Shown: in pieces, positions 10,518 through 22,465 of the stretch
Layout of the letters: each line of letters opens with the position of its first letter
How positions within the stretch are numbered: the first letter of the stretch is position 1
Assembly (NCBI GenBank): GCA_014898415.1
Contig: RCTD01000005.1
Span: 1,240,001-1,304,000, forward strand
DNA from: Stromatinia cepivora
Lineage: Eukaryota; Ascomycota; Leotiomycetes; Helotiales; Sclerotiniaceae
Direction: 5' to 3'
Length of the DNA: 64,000 nt
Translations under genes and position numbers: made by a program
The notes under the pieces: generated by a model
What the model was told of the DNA's origin: nothing
Database searches by the model: none
Seen by the model: only the letters and a program-made list of their open reading frames with translations

Positions 10518-11251
10518 ATGAGCGATCAAAAGGTTGGACGAAGGAGGCGGTCGAGCAGTTTGTTATATCAGGAGCCACCGGAGACGATTGAACATATGAG
10601 CGATCAAGCAGCATTGCCCAATTTAAATGCCAACTGGGTCAATGCAAAAGGTCAGCGATTCCTATATTTGACTGTGTAGAGTTGGACAGCATATATTCGT
10701 GACATGATCTCTACATGGATATAGATTACATTGATTCCCGTCGTGCTAACCACTTCATTTAATAGGTGCCTGGACAATACATCTGGTTCTAATTGCGTGC
10801 CTCAAGATTCTTTTTGATATAATCCCTGGTGTTTCCCAAGAGACATCTTGGACGTTAACAAATATTTCGTACATGTTTGGTTCTTTTCTCATGTTTCATT
10901 GGGTCCGTGGTGTACCATTCGAATTCAACGCGGGAGCCTACGACAATTTGAACATGTGGGAACAAATTGATAATGGAGCTCAATACACACCTGCGAAGAA
11001 ATTTCTCATGAGTGTGCCGATCGTATTATTCCTAATTAGCACCCATTATACCCATTACGACCTCACTTATTTTATCATCAACTTTCTCGCCGTTCTCGGA
11101 GTTGTGATACCAAAATTACCTGGCGTAAGTTTTCCTCAAACCCAAAATATGATGAAGGGGTGTTAGTATCAGAATATTGATATATATTTATTAGAGTCAC
11201 CGAACTAGAGTTGGTCTATTCTCCGGAGCGCCGGAGGAAAGTTACAGATGA
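10518..11251 (+). CDS. ORM1: Orm1/Orm2 (ORMDL) sphingolipid regulator, 3 exons
   Basis: 182-aa ER membrane protein of the ORM/ORMDL family, the negative regulators of serine palmitoyltransferase. Exons 10518-10650, 10766-11124 and 11195-11251. Introns 10651-10765 (GTCAGC..TAG) and 11125-11194 (GTAAGT..TAG) keep the frame. Residues 8-14 (RRRRSSS) form a basic-serine cluster that in yeast Orm proteins is the Ypk-kinase target relieving inhibition. Family signatures NANWVNAKGAW, GVSQETSWTLTN, FHWVRGVPFEFN, WEQIDNGAQYT and THYTHYDLTYFIINF are all intact, with hydrophobic segments spanning about residues 46-65, 75-92, 122-140 and 145-160. The C terminus after the last intron (SHRTRVGLF) is conserved and ends in a short nine-residue tail. 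A full-length, apparently functional gene. Confidence 0.95.
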
Positions 11252-13367
11252 TATGATATTTGAAAGTACATCATTGCATGCAATTAGGCGTTTGTACGAT
11301 ATCTCGTGGCTGCACTTTTTATTTCAGATGATGATGAGAATACACTGGTTAACACAAAAGAATCCCGGATCCCGGAGAACTGTATCTAGAAATAGGGATG
11401 GAGTTTAGGTACACTTTACAATTCTTGGCTATTTTCAAAATTGTTCTAATATGGATTTGTCTTTATTCCCCCTTTTTTTTAACGGTGATGGTGTGTTTGT
11501 TCGACGAGCTAGCCATTGGTATTGGTGATTCGATATTTTATCCCAAATCGAATTCTTGAAGTTATTATAATTCTGGTTTCTTGGGAACCAAACCTTTCTC
11601 TAGGAAACAAACTCTCCCCATGGAAACCAACCTTTTTCTTTTGGAGGACCGAACCCAAGTTCATTCTTAACCTAGTCCTCACCCTTCACGGCAAGCGAAA
11701 CCTCTGAATGATCCAAGTTCCGAAAAAGTTCATCCCTATATACTTCCAATGGAGATTCCTGTCCGGGCCATTTGGAATCTTCCATATACGAGATATCACC
11801 TTGATGGTTGACCACTGAACTAAAATGTGTACTAATTCACAAGTTCTCCAAGCTTCAGAAACCGTTGCAAAGGCTGATCTTTAATGCATCAAAAGCCCCA
11901 CACAAAACCTCCTGGTCGCCAGACACTAAGCCCCCCTAAATCAAACTCTATCTCATCGACAACCATCATCGTCGATCTCTACATTACTACTGGTACCGTC
12001 ACAGACCATCCGAATGGTAGTGAAGCAATGATGTCTAGATTAAGATTTTAAAGAAAAATCCTGCGTAGGCACTTTAAATTATCGAAGGATTTGGTAAACT
12101 ATTCCTCCTTAGTAAGCCCTACTTTATCGTCGATTTCTATATCGCAATCTATTGACCTGATGCTAGGCATTTCGCTCGAATGACCAATTGAGGTAACTCT
12201 AAGCGGTTTACAGCTTGAGTCCAATAAGCTACTGTGGTCACTACTGATAACCTTGGTCCGAATCAATCTAGTCAAGCCTATCTTTAACCAAATAAGCTGG
12301 TGATTGCTTTCTTTCGAGCGGTTGGAAAAACTTTCAAAGTGCTGCCTCCGTAAGTTCCCGAAGGTGCTGGCTCAGATTGATCATATTCTTTGCCAATCTT
12401 TGACACACCTTCGCCATTGCTCCGATTTCCTTGCAGGTTTTGTTTTGCCCCCATGACTTCATTTCGAACCACTTGCGCTCTCTGGTTCAGATCAGAGTCT
12501 ACATCTCCGAGTGGGAATTTTTCAAGAAAAAGAAGACTGTTCCCTGACACCAAGTCTGATGTTGAAGATGTATTTGCCAATATAAAATCGGCGGACCTGG
12601 ATGGGAAGCCTTACAATTTTGTATGGCATTTGTCAAATTGCATACCGGTAAATGGTAATCTTGAATTGGCATTGAAAGCCCACTTCTCTGTTGAGTTTGA
12701 TAGGTGGTGCTGGCTTAGAGAGCCAAGTGGGCTACTTTGAAGAGATTTCACCTCTTAAGTATTCTAAGCTCTTGGTCCGCTTCTCCATAGTATTCCTCTA
12801 GAGCTCTTTGAGTACTCTGACGTGTGGACTCTAAGATTACGTATATTTCTCTTAGGGTGATTAATCCATGGTATCATTACCAATGCCAAGAAGGTGGTTG
12901 AATTATGGTTCAAGACGATCCATTTTGACAGCTTCCGAGGGACTGATGTAAAGTTGGACCCAAGTGTATCTCACTTACTACATTCAATCTTTAGTTCCCC
13001 AAACAAGTTCTAATAGCTGCACAACCATGGCCAACTGTATTCTTACTTGACCTTGTTCATGCTCCATTCATCGTAGTAAGTCGACATCATGGTTGAACTC
13101 TCAAAAGCTGTTGTGAACGTGAATAGCCCACCAATTACCTGTGACGCTTATGGATAGTGCCTCTGATCGGCAATGTCGCCATGTTGACACTGATATTCCA
13201 ATTATGACGCGTTGATGAAGGAAAATGAAGACACTAAACCCTAGCGCATGACAGATATGTATAAATTCGTCGTCTTCCAAGGGATATGTTGAAAACTTTT
13301 TTCCTTTTTCTCAATCCTACGCAGTCCAAGTTTTTCACTTCACGATATTCCCTGCCCAATCGTGATC
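11252..13367. other. 2.1 kb without a supportable gene
   Basis: Normal base composition, not RIP-like. Short open stretches occur on both strands around 12284-12740, but they lack a good ATG, overlap each other and show no motif I recognise; a decayed gene is possible but not shown. The last 110 bp contain TATAAA at 13260, suitably placed as the TATA element of the wall-protein gene that follows. Confidence 0.5.
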
Positions 13368-14656
13368 ATGAAGCTTAACTTTTCACAATTAGCTGCGATT
13401 CTCGCATTCTGTGGATACGCCGTTGCCGAGCCTATCGTCGAACGTGACAACACCGCGAATGCTCAAGTCAGTGGACAAGGTAACACTCTACAGCAACAGC
13501 AAGGTGTTGTCACTGGACAAGGCAACACCCAACAGCAAGGTGCTGCAAGCGATAACAGCAATGTCCTTCAAGGTATGTCATCGACCCTAGTTTCTCTTCA
13601 TATCCTGTAAGGGCTACTAGGTAATGAATTGATCTAACCCTGTTAGGCAACACAAACAATGGTGGCAACGTCCTCATCAACCAAGGCAATGCCTCATACA
13701 TTACCCAGGTCGTCAATGCCTACGCCACCTACTGCCCACAACCAACCGTCATCACCCAAGCACACACAGTCAAGACTGTAACCACAGCAGGATGGTTCAC
13801 CGTCACTGCTTGCCCAGCTGGTTGCACCATCATCAACAAGATTGACAACCCACCTTCCGCAACTCCAGTTGGACCAGTCATCTCCAAGTCCACAGGTCCC
13901 TCTTCCTCAATTACAAAGCCTACAGGTCCTGCTTCCTCAATTGCAAAGCCTACAGGTCCTGCTTCCTCAATTTCAAAGCCCACACTTGTGCCTTCCGTCG
14001 GAATTCCAGTCTACAAGAACGCTACCACTCCTGTTACAGTCTACAAGAACTCCACCACTCCTGTTACAGTCCCAGCTGTTGTTAAGACCTCGGCTGTTGT
14101 CTCTAATGGAACTTACATCGCTCCTCCCGGCAAAACTTCACCGGGTGTTGTTTCTCTCTCCACCACATCAGTCGTTAAGACCACCTCTGCTGCAGCCGGA
14201 GCCTCAACCTATGCCCCAACTGGTGGATCGACCGGTGGATCGACCGGTGGCTCTACAGGTGGCTCTACTGGTGGGTCGACCGGTGGCTCTACAGGTGGCT
14301 CTCCTGGTGGATCGACTGGTGGCTCTCCTGGTGGATCGACTGGTGGCTCTACAGGTGGCTCTACTGGTGGGTCGACCGGTGGCTCTACTGGTGGCTCTCT
14401 TGGTGGATCGACAGGTGGCTCTCCTGGTGGATCGACTGGTGGCTCTCCTGTTGGATCAACCGGTGGCTCTCCTGGTGGATCAACCGGTGGCTCTACTAAT
14501 GGCTCAACCTCAACCAACAACAACAGTGGGTCCGGATCAGGTACAACTTCATCTACAACCTCTACCCCACAGGTCTTTGAGGGTGCAGCCTCCGGCAATA
14601 GTGCCAGCGCCGTCGCAGCTCTCGCTGCCGTCGCTGCTTTAGCCATGGCTTTGTAA
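13368..14656 (+). CDS. Secreted, likely GPI-anchored Gly/Ser/Thr-rich cell-wall protein, 2 exons
   Basis: 404-aa protein. Exons 13368-13572 and 13647-14656; intron 13573-13646 (GTATGT..TTAG). Residues 1-22 are a clear signal peptide (hydrophobic core LAAILAFCGYAVA), followed by a Gln/Asn-rich segment with GQGNT repeats. A small conserved-looking module begins at CPQPTVITQAHTVKTVTTAG and includes TVTACPAGC, reminiscent of fungal wall proteins with a paired-Cys CP..T motif. Next come Pro/Ser/Thr-rich repeats (KPTGPASSI three times, NATTPVTVYK twice), then 23 four-residue units of TGGS/PGGS type. The C terminus has a small-residue site (GAASGNS) and a hydrophobic A/V/L tail, as for GPI addition. 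The ATG at 13368 immediately precedes the signal core. Role in wall structure or adhesion is inferred; I do not recognise a named orthologue. Confidence 0.85.
14219..14494 (+). repeat. 12-bp coding minisatellite, 23 units
   Basis: In-frame array of 23 units of 12 bp (ACY GGT GGN TCN type), encoding TGGS, PGGS, one LGGS and one PVGS. The third-base pattern groups into higher-order blocks (GGATCGACC versus GGCTCTACT versus GGCTCTCCT), suggesting duplication of multi-unit blocks. The opposite strand is also open here (Pro-Val-Glu repeats), but that is a by-product of the repeat. Confidence 0.93.
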
Positions 14657-17600
14657 GCACCTTTCCTTTTCAACAGTATTATCAATGATGAGGAGTGCAT
14701 TCGGGCAGGGTATACTATACTAATATGGGGGGATGGGTGGCGTATTTGGAAAAGTGTTTTGGGAATCCTGCTGTTGTTCGCAAGTATCTCGGTTAATTTC
14801 CTAAAAGATGCGATGCTCTCCTTAGGTTTGGCCGGCCTCATCTTTACGGTCTTAATCTTAATAGCGATGCAGCAGCAGGATTAGAAAAGTTTAAAGGGGG
14901 GATATTTGGAGTTTGAGGCATTTCTCTTTCCAGGGTTTCATTCTTGGCTACTACAGTACTTCTGTATAGTCTGGGGTCTCTAGAGTGATCCGCAAGTATC
15001 GAGGTTTCGATGCAAGTATTTACGATCAGATCACCGGACAAATGTCATTGGAGTTTTGAGGCATTCACTTTCGAATGTCGCAGGCGTTATCTGGATACAC
15101 TCCTCGCCATTTGCCCGTGAGAATCTTCCAGGGTGCGGGTACAAGGTGAGGAGATTGTGTTACTGAGAAGGGATTGGGAAAGGGGGAGAAATCAAGAGAA
15201 AACCAAGTACGTCTCTGGAAAGATCGAAAAAGGAAAAAATTTAGAAAAAATCTTATCAAAGCTTCAAAAAAACATCAAAAGATACTTATGGGTGATGTGG
15301 TTCGACGGAGACCTGTACTAAAAAAATGGAAAAAAGAGATGAGGAAAATATTGCAAAAAAGGGGATGTAGTTTAATAAGAATTAAAAATTATTTAAAACT
15401 ATACTTACTTGCTTACTTGACATCAAGCTATCTGGTTAGGTACGGTATTATGTGTTCTTAATCTGGGGATGAGTGAGAGTTGTCTGGATCTTGGCGAGTT
15501 CTGCATAAGAACTTTCTAGGTAGAGACGTTTCTGAGTGAGAAACTAGGGAATCTGACAGCGCATAGTATATCTCGCACTCTCTCGTCTAATCAACTAATC
15601 CCCGGAATATGGATGTCATGATTGATATGTTTGTATATCATATATGGTGCTTGCAGGGGTAATGGATTAGGATCTGCCAATCCCCGGAAGATGGGCATTT
15701 AGGTGCTCGCAGGGGCACGGGTTAGAGAGGGGTAAGTCGGGGATGGGAATGGCGTTTTGGGCATGGCGCTTGGGAGTGGTGTTCAGGGATGGTGGTGTTC
15801 AACAAAAGGGTGTTTGGAAGGGCGCATATATCGCACTCTCTCGTCTAATCCACTGATCCCCGGAATTGGGGTATCATGAGAACTTGGTATTTGCGGGAGT
15901 AATGGCTTGGGATCTGTTATTTCGATTCCGGAAGGGTATTGTGTGATATCTCTGTGTCATTCGATAATACCCGGTAGGAGTAACAGGTCGGAGAGAAGTG
16001 AGTCGGGGCTGGGTTTGCAAGGCGTTTGGGATAGACGTGCTTAGACTTAGGGACGGGCGTTTAGGGAGGAAGGCGTTCGGGAAAAAACCCGGAAATCATC
16101 TCCGGATTCATTCACAGGATTCAGAAGGCGTTTGGGAGAAAGATTCAAAAGCCATCTGGGGTATCATTCATAATTTCGGGAGGCGTTTTAGGGAAGACGT
16201 AGAAGGCATTAGACTCTCGAAACCTGATACACGGAAGCAAACTCATATATCAATTACGGTATCATGCAAGGGTAATAAGTTGGGAACTGCAGACAGACCT
16301 TTCATCATATTCATCTACGGCATCCGGTTAGCGATAACTTAAATACGAATACCTTTATACCTTGCAGTAGAGGGCTACTGATAAGATCCTCTTGAAGGGT
16401 TAGGGGAAAAATGAGAGAAGCGAAGCAATTTCGTGAAGCTCGCATCCATGGTATCAAGTTATTTTGGTGCGTGAAGGGAGGGATTTGCGGTGTTTGGGAA
16501 GGGGGAATAATTTCTAATTTCTAATGTTTATTGTATGGTGTTTAACATATAATATTTAATGTATCATCGGAAGGTCAAGGTTGGGGCGTTTTGGGTTGGA
16601 GGGGATGAGTAGTGGCGGTGCTATGGTTGAGGATTAAAAGGATTAATATATATGGACATATCTAATTCGATACTTAAACCCCAAAATTTAGATCTTATTG
16701 ACTTTGAATTTGACTATGATTGTAAGTATGTTGTTTGTATTGTATTGAGATGTTGAGTTGTATGTGTGAGTTGAAAGTCAAGACATGTAAGTCTTAGATG
16801 GTAAGTTTGATAACATGCAAGTCTTAGATGATAAGTTTGATATATTTCTACTGGAAATGTCTACTTTGATCAAATTACAATGGATTGGGAAAGAAAAATT
16901 TATGACTAAATGGTACCCAATTTCACCAATCTACCTAAGCAAAGATGAGTTTGCAGTTCTGAAATGAAAAATCTTCATCTCTAAGATTATTCATTAGATG
17001 CTCCCATCAACACGGCCGAGTCCTGGAAGCTAGATAGATACATTCATGATCTGGATCTAGGTTGAGTTTTAGATATTACAATCTACAATCCTATAAAATC
17101 ATATCATGTATTAGATCATTAATATTCAAAGTCAATAATGGAGTTTTTCTCGAGCTGTTTAGATGACAGATATTATAGATTTATCAAGTACTTGATTGAG
17201 TAAGGCTCTGGAGATCATCTAGATAAATCACTTTGAATGGAGTGTGTAAGACCTCGGCCACATTGTAATTAATATTCATCGAGATGTTCTGAAAGAGATA
17301 CAAAGACAATCTATAATAACATACAAAAAAAGAAAAAAATACAATTCATTTTCATCTCTACTTTCATTTCCTGTCTTCACTTGTCTTTCGCTCTCACATC
17401 TTACCATATTTACCCCACCTGTGGATCTTATATTACCTGCTTTATCAAAAGCTTCTACAGTATCATCCTATCATCGTCTAATCTGATCGTCCCACTGAGT
17501 GAGAAATACTCCGTTTGTAACCGGTCGATCATTCGCTATCTTGAACCACATCATTCACCTTGCTCCAAGTTGACTATTCTCTAGCCGGTGGTATGTATCT

Positions 17601-17736
17601 ATTTAAATCTTACGGACTCCGTAATCGGCTCTATATATGGTCTTTGAAGATAATATACAACTATATCGAATATCATCTATTTTTGCGAAAGTATTTTATC
17701 ATCAACAAGATAAAAATCGAATTCAACGAGGTCAAA
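14657..17736. other. 3.1 kb without a supportable gene
   Basis: No convincing coding region. It contains a diverged direct duplication (15561-16060) and scattered GGCGTTTGGG-like words between about 15750 and 16200. The apparent ORF at about 15998-16342 is composed of these words and has no family features. The part after 16.5 kb is moderately AT-rich. The last 200 bp before 17737 would be the promoter of the aldolase-like pseudogene. Confidence 0.5.
15561..16060 (+). repeat. Diverged tandem duplication, about 260-bp period
   Basis: Two copies starting at 15561 and 15822 share TCGCACTCTCTCGTCTAATC, then ATCCCCGGAAT and, further on, GCAGGGGTAATGG versus GCGGGAGTAATGG, GGATCTG and AAGTCGGGG versus GAGTCGGGG. 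Identity is high at the starts and decays with indels further on. No coding function is evident. Confidence 0.75.
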
Positions 17737-18516
17737 ATGGCACCATCAGTAATCCCCGAATTTCCCCTCTCAATCCAAAAGAAGACGGGAAAAGGAGATG
17801 TGCAGGTGGAAGAACATGAGAAAACTGAACATGTTCATGGTGGAGATAGATGATTTAACACCGCTAGAGGCTATTAGCCATGGAGGTGTGGTTGTGTCTG
17901 GTGAGATAAGATAGATTTCTTTATTTTTGAGTGTTTTGATGGGAAAGTGAAAGTGTAAATACGGAAGTTAGGTGTTTTTTGTGTTGCTGGAGTGAGGCTT
18001 TGAGGTTTCTTAAGGTTGTAGGTTGAAGGAGACGAAGAGACGGTTTGAAGCAGTGATGTGGTGACTTGTCTGGAAAGTGCGGGAAGGAATTATCCTCGTG
18101 GATAGCTATATTCCGTCTATATTTGAGACGCAGAATACACTCAGACAACCACAAATATTCCTCTCTACTAGACCGGGCTATGCTCTCTCTTTCTTTCTCA
18201 AAACTACCGACAATTCCTTTTTCATTTACCTCTTTTCCATTCCATATTCCTCCATTAACAAATCCTACAGGTATCCCAACTTTCCCTACTCACAAGGCCC
18301 ATTGCCATCACGTCCTCATCCACATGGCAGCTGTCTTCCATGACTTTTCTCGCCGTGGTTTCACCGAAGGGATGGCAGGACAAATTTCCGTTCGAGACCC
18401 AGAGTTTGAAAATTATATCTGGATGAATCAATCCTCTTGGGAGACATTTTGGTCTGATGACTGCTGGTGACATGATATGTCTGGATTTAGATAGTGGGAA
18501 AGTCGGAGGGAATAAG
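17737..18516 (+). pseudogene. Broken class II aldolase/adducin-domain gene
   Basis: Remnant of a fungal class II aldolase/adducin-fold gene. Exon 1 starts with ATG at 17737 (CAAAATGGC context) and encodes an acidic/basic leader with TEHVHGGDR; after a frame break near 17846-17855 it continues as TPLEAISHGG. Intron 17901-18270 (GTGAGA..CTACAG). Exon 2 begins GIPTFPTHKAHCHH, then MAAVFHDFSRRGFTEGM and ISVRDPEFENYIWMN, classic N-terminal motifs of this family. At about 18426-18433 a 4-bp tandem duplication (AATCAATC) shifts the frame; in the next frame PLGRHFGLMTAGDMICLDL follows as expected. The gene stops at GGNK (18516), just before AT-rich DNA starts. The Zn-binding His motif and the rest of the domain are missing. 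At least two frameshifts plus 3' truncation: a pseudogene, not merely unannotated. Confidence 0.8.
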
Positions 18517-18839
18517 GTAGGAGATTTCATTCGCGAGCTGTGAAGGCGAGTTAAAGAGAATCTTGTTACTGATGATATTTATATTTAAAAACCCTTATAT
18601 AATCAGTCTACCCTAATAAATCATTACAAATATATTATCTTTATTTCGCTATCAAACGTTTATATTTTTTCCGTTTTTTTATCTTTTCTTTTAATAATCT
18701 ATTCTCATTTATATTATCCGAATCCTTATCAATATCCGATTCCGTTGATTGATGGAATATTCATCAAATATATTTTTCAGTAATAAAATCCCAATAGAAA
18801 ATTTGTAGAATTGTTATAGAAACGAATATAAAGAGAGAT

Positions 18840-19543
18840 TTAATTATACTTTATAATCAAGATCCGAAAGATTTATTAGTGTTTAATTATCGATCAATTA
18901 AATTCAAATTATTATATTCGTTATATCGATTTAAAAGTTCTTTTGTTAATTGATTATATTCATTTAGGATAGTATTTATATCATTATTATTGAAGTCTTT
19001 CAAAAGATTGAGACCTTCAATTTGAATTATTGATTTCTTTATTGTAAACATTGTTGACTTTATTAAAGCTATCAACAATTCTCGATAAACAATCGATAAT
19101 ATTATATTGATCTTAGAAACTGGATTTAATTTATCAGAACTTATTGGAAATAAAAGCAATATATTAGCTATTGAAGTCTTTTCCTTTTTAAGCTTTTTAA
19201 GGTTTAATAACTTAATATTAAATTGTTGTAGATCTTTGTTATCGTTATTAAGAAATTCAATTGATTTCAATGCTTTTCTTTTGATAAAAACCGATTTGGG
19301 AGCTTTCCTAACAGATTTCGCTTTGATTATTCAAGATGCAGCGATTTGTGATTTCTTCGTTGTTATCTTGCCAATACTTCTAGTACTTTTGACCTTGCCT
19401 TTAACTATCTTTTGATATATCGATTTCACTAATAAAACATAAACAGATTTCGATAATCGAGTCGAAGGAATCTCAGGGATCTCTTCTTCATCCTCCTTGC
19501 TAATAATATCCTTTAGCTCATTATTATTTATTGACTTATCCAT
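18840..19543 (-). pseudogene. Gag-like ORF relic of an unassigned decayed element
   Basis: On the minus strand two open pieces (19543-19331 and 19270-18887) join in one reading if a single stop and a short gap are allowed. They give a basic, Lys/Ser-rich N-terminal part (KEDEEEIPEIPSTRLSKSVY) followed by a Leu/Ile/Asn-rich helical part. It resembles the gag or ORF1 region of a retroelement in composition, but no zinc knuckle or named domain is visible, so the assignment is weak. Confidence 0.3.
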
Positions 19544-22173
19544 CGACTATTGATATAATTATACAATTGTTAATAAGAAACACAATGAATTATACCCAAT
19601 ATACCAATAAAATATCACTACAAATCCATATATATCTCTATCAACTTTATTAATTTCTTTATCTATATATTTAATATCAATATAGTTTCTTTTGTATTAT
19701 AAAATAATTATATCAAACTATATTTCTTTTATTTACAAAGGAAGATCTTTATCCTCTAAATAAATTTAATTTATTAACCCTTCAATTTCCTTAACAATAT
19801 AGCTTCTTCCAATGAATCCATTTCGACCATTTACTATTCGCAATGAAATTATAACAAACAATTTATTATAGAATTAACATCTTCTAATAATACTATATAA
19901 GGTTTTTTTTTTCGGGTATATTCTGTATATACCAAATCGGATTCTTTTAGAAAAGAGTATTTCTTATTTATTATCTCTCCTTCAAACAAAGATTTTGTAT
20001 TATTGTAATAAACGATATATTTAGTATAGCGAAGATATATTGGATATATGAATTATAAAGATATATAAACCAAATGTACTACCAATTCGGGAAAGAGCTG
20101 AGATATAACAAGGAGAATAACAAAAAGTTTTAAGATATAATACCACAATTATAACACCGAAATATAAAATTTCGAAAATAGAATTCCGATAGATTTATAT
20201 AACTTTCAAAGAACAGATTATATATATTTTGTTATTATTATTATTATTATTTATCTTTTTATTTGTAATACAAAAACCATTATATATTACAATTACTTTA
20301 TCAATCGATGGTTCCTTGTAGTTATAAACAGATCAACAATTCACCAACTTCTCAAAAGCGAAACCCCAAAGAGAAGGCTCTATTACAATTGTTGGAAGGA
20401 TATTATTAATAAAATTAGAAATCTTTACAAAAAAACAGCTTCATTATTAAAGACCAATATACAACCAACAATCTACCATCGATTGATTAGAAAACTCTAT
20501 AAAATCTTTACATTCATTAAACTTTAATATATAATCGACAATTTATTATCATTCCGATATCGCTCTTTATTGGACTTAAAAAAAAAGATTCTTCTAATTA
20601 AAAAAGGATAATGAAAAGTTTTATAGCTGTTTTAGAACTAATTGATTCTTTGCCATTTGTGACTCTGACAATCAATTATATTCCTTAGAATCTATAATTG
20701 AAGAATTATAGCTTATAAAGAGCGATTAGATATATATATACAAATATTTATTTATGGGTTGCGGGATTGTACATATATATTATTAGGATCATTATTTTAT
20801 TATATTAAATTGTATGATTCGTAATATATATATATGGATGATTAGTTTATAAATTGATATAAAAGATAAGGGATATTATATAATTAACCTCCTATAATTT
20901 ATAATTCATGATATTATCCCCCCCTTCGGAAAAACTTGCCTTCAAGTGTTTTATTCCTCTATTCCATTATTATTTTATCGGAAATCAGGTTTTATAAAGG
21001 TTTATAAGCTTTAAATCAATTAAATTGATCATTTTGATTGATTTGATCAATTTATTGGAAATTGATCAAATTGATCAAAATAATTGACCAAATTGATTAA
21101 AATAATGAATGAATTGATCAAATCGATTAAATCATTCATCAATGGATTAAATTAATATTGATTTATATTCTCTTTGATTTAAAGAATCTTTGAAAGAAAA
21201 AAGTTTTAATAGAAAAGGAAAGGAGATTGAATTATAATATAATGATAATGAATGATTAATATAATCAATTCCGAAATCGATCAAATTAATCAATCAAATT
21301 AATCAAATCAATCAAATTAAACGAAATCGATAGAGGTGATATTATATTTCGTTTTTACTATATTCAAGCTTTCTTTTTATATAATTTTTGAAATGATTAT
21401 AGGCATAAGTTTTTGAAATATATTGTCTTTGTATTGTTTTAATAATGGTAGTTCATCTATTGTATAAAGTTTGGGCTATATATGTATATAATCAAATTCC
21501 TTTGAATTTGTATAGGTTTTTAATTCTTTCGTGATTATATATATATATATTATTATAAAATCATAATATTTAATCTGTTGAATTGAAGAATACTTTTATT
21601 TTTTTGATTTTATAGATGAATCGTTATTTATATGATTATAATTATCCTTTCTATTTTTAGAAAGTTTTATTCAATTAATTAATTGATTGAAAGAATTAGA
21701 CAATATTGGATTAATTAAATAAAAATCGTATAGAAGATATAATGATGTTTTAAGATCGGAAATAGGATATTAAATAAAATTAATATCGTTATTAAGCTAT
21801 AAAATTTTGTATAATAGGGTTTTTCGTACTTTTTTTATTCTTAAGATTTTCTTTATTTTCCATTCCGAATCATCAATTATATTAATAAACAAAAATAATT
21901 CGAATATTTGATTAAAAAAAGAATTATTATATATTTTATATAATCGATCTAAAGGGAAAACAGGATGAATTTTCATTGTAATCGAGAATTCGAATTTGAA
22001 AAAACTTTCAGATTAATTAATGATCTTGAATCTTTCTTGAATCAAAAAATCCAATTTCTTAAATAATCTTTAGATAAAATAACTCTTTATATTGAGTTAT
22101 ATATAATCTCTGATATCGAAATCGATCTTATATTAATAAATATTCATAGATTTCGATATCTTGGCTTAAGTAT
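19544..22173. other. Decayed AT-rich repeat DNA left of Gypsy A
   Basis: 2.6 kb with no intact frame. At about 20925-20950 a GC-richer patch reads on the minus strand as a coding end (KFFRRG-like) followed by a run of seven G, resembling the polyprotein end and polypurine tract of a Gypsy-type element; its LTR would lie to the left. From about 21000 to 21340 low-complexity ATTGATCAAATT-type DNA predominates. This is the DNA into which Gypsy A inserted. Confidence 0.4.
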
Positions 22174-22465
22174 TATGAGAAAGTTGGGATATCAAGGCCT
22201 AACACATAACTAGTTCGTAGTCATATGGTCATATGACTCTTCATAATTAGATATAAAAAAAGGCTCTGCTCCTTTTTCTTTGAAAAAAATCAATCGTTTT
22301 TCTATTAATCTTTTTGTACCTTATTTATATACAATTTAAATCATTATCTAAACTTATTAGTTTTACTATTTGAAGTCTTTACAATATAATCTAATCAATT
22401 TCAATTCCTATTTTCCTTTATAATATATTATCGGAATATATATATCTCGATTTATCTCTTTTACA
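22174..22465 (+). repeat. 5' LTR of Gypsy A
   Basis: 292 bp starting TATGAGAAAGTTGGG (mutated TGTGAG) and ending CTCTTTTACA. It aligns along its length with the reverse complement of 43433-43723 and 60083-60373 and with 63791-64000. Confidence 0.85.

Noticed and set aside
12284..12740. Overlapping ORFs of about 98 and 116 codons on opposite strands
   Set aside because: No good ATG on the minus strand, no domain, and no intron structure that extends either; kept only as a possible decayed gene.
13842..14642. 266-codon alternative plus-strand frame in the wall-protein gene
   Set aside because: Gln/Leu/Val-repeat shadow of the true frame; the true frame has the signal peptide, the intron-compatible join and the GPI tail.
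14209..14841. 210-codon opposite-strand frame, Pro-Val-Glu rich
   Set aside because: It is the reverse reading of the 12-bp minisatellite in the wall-protein gene; it has no independent features.
15998..16342. 114-codon ORF, Gly/Arg/Lys rich
   Set aside because: Composed of degenerate GGCGTTTGGG repeats; no family features.
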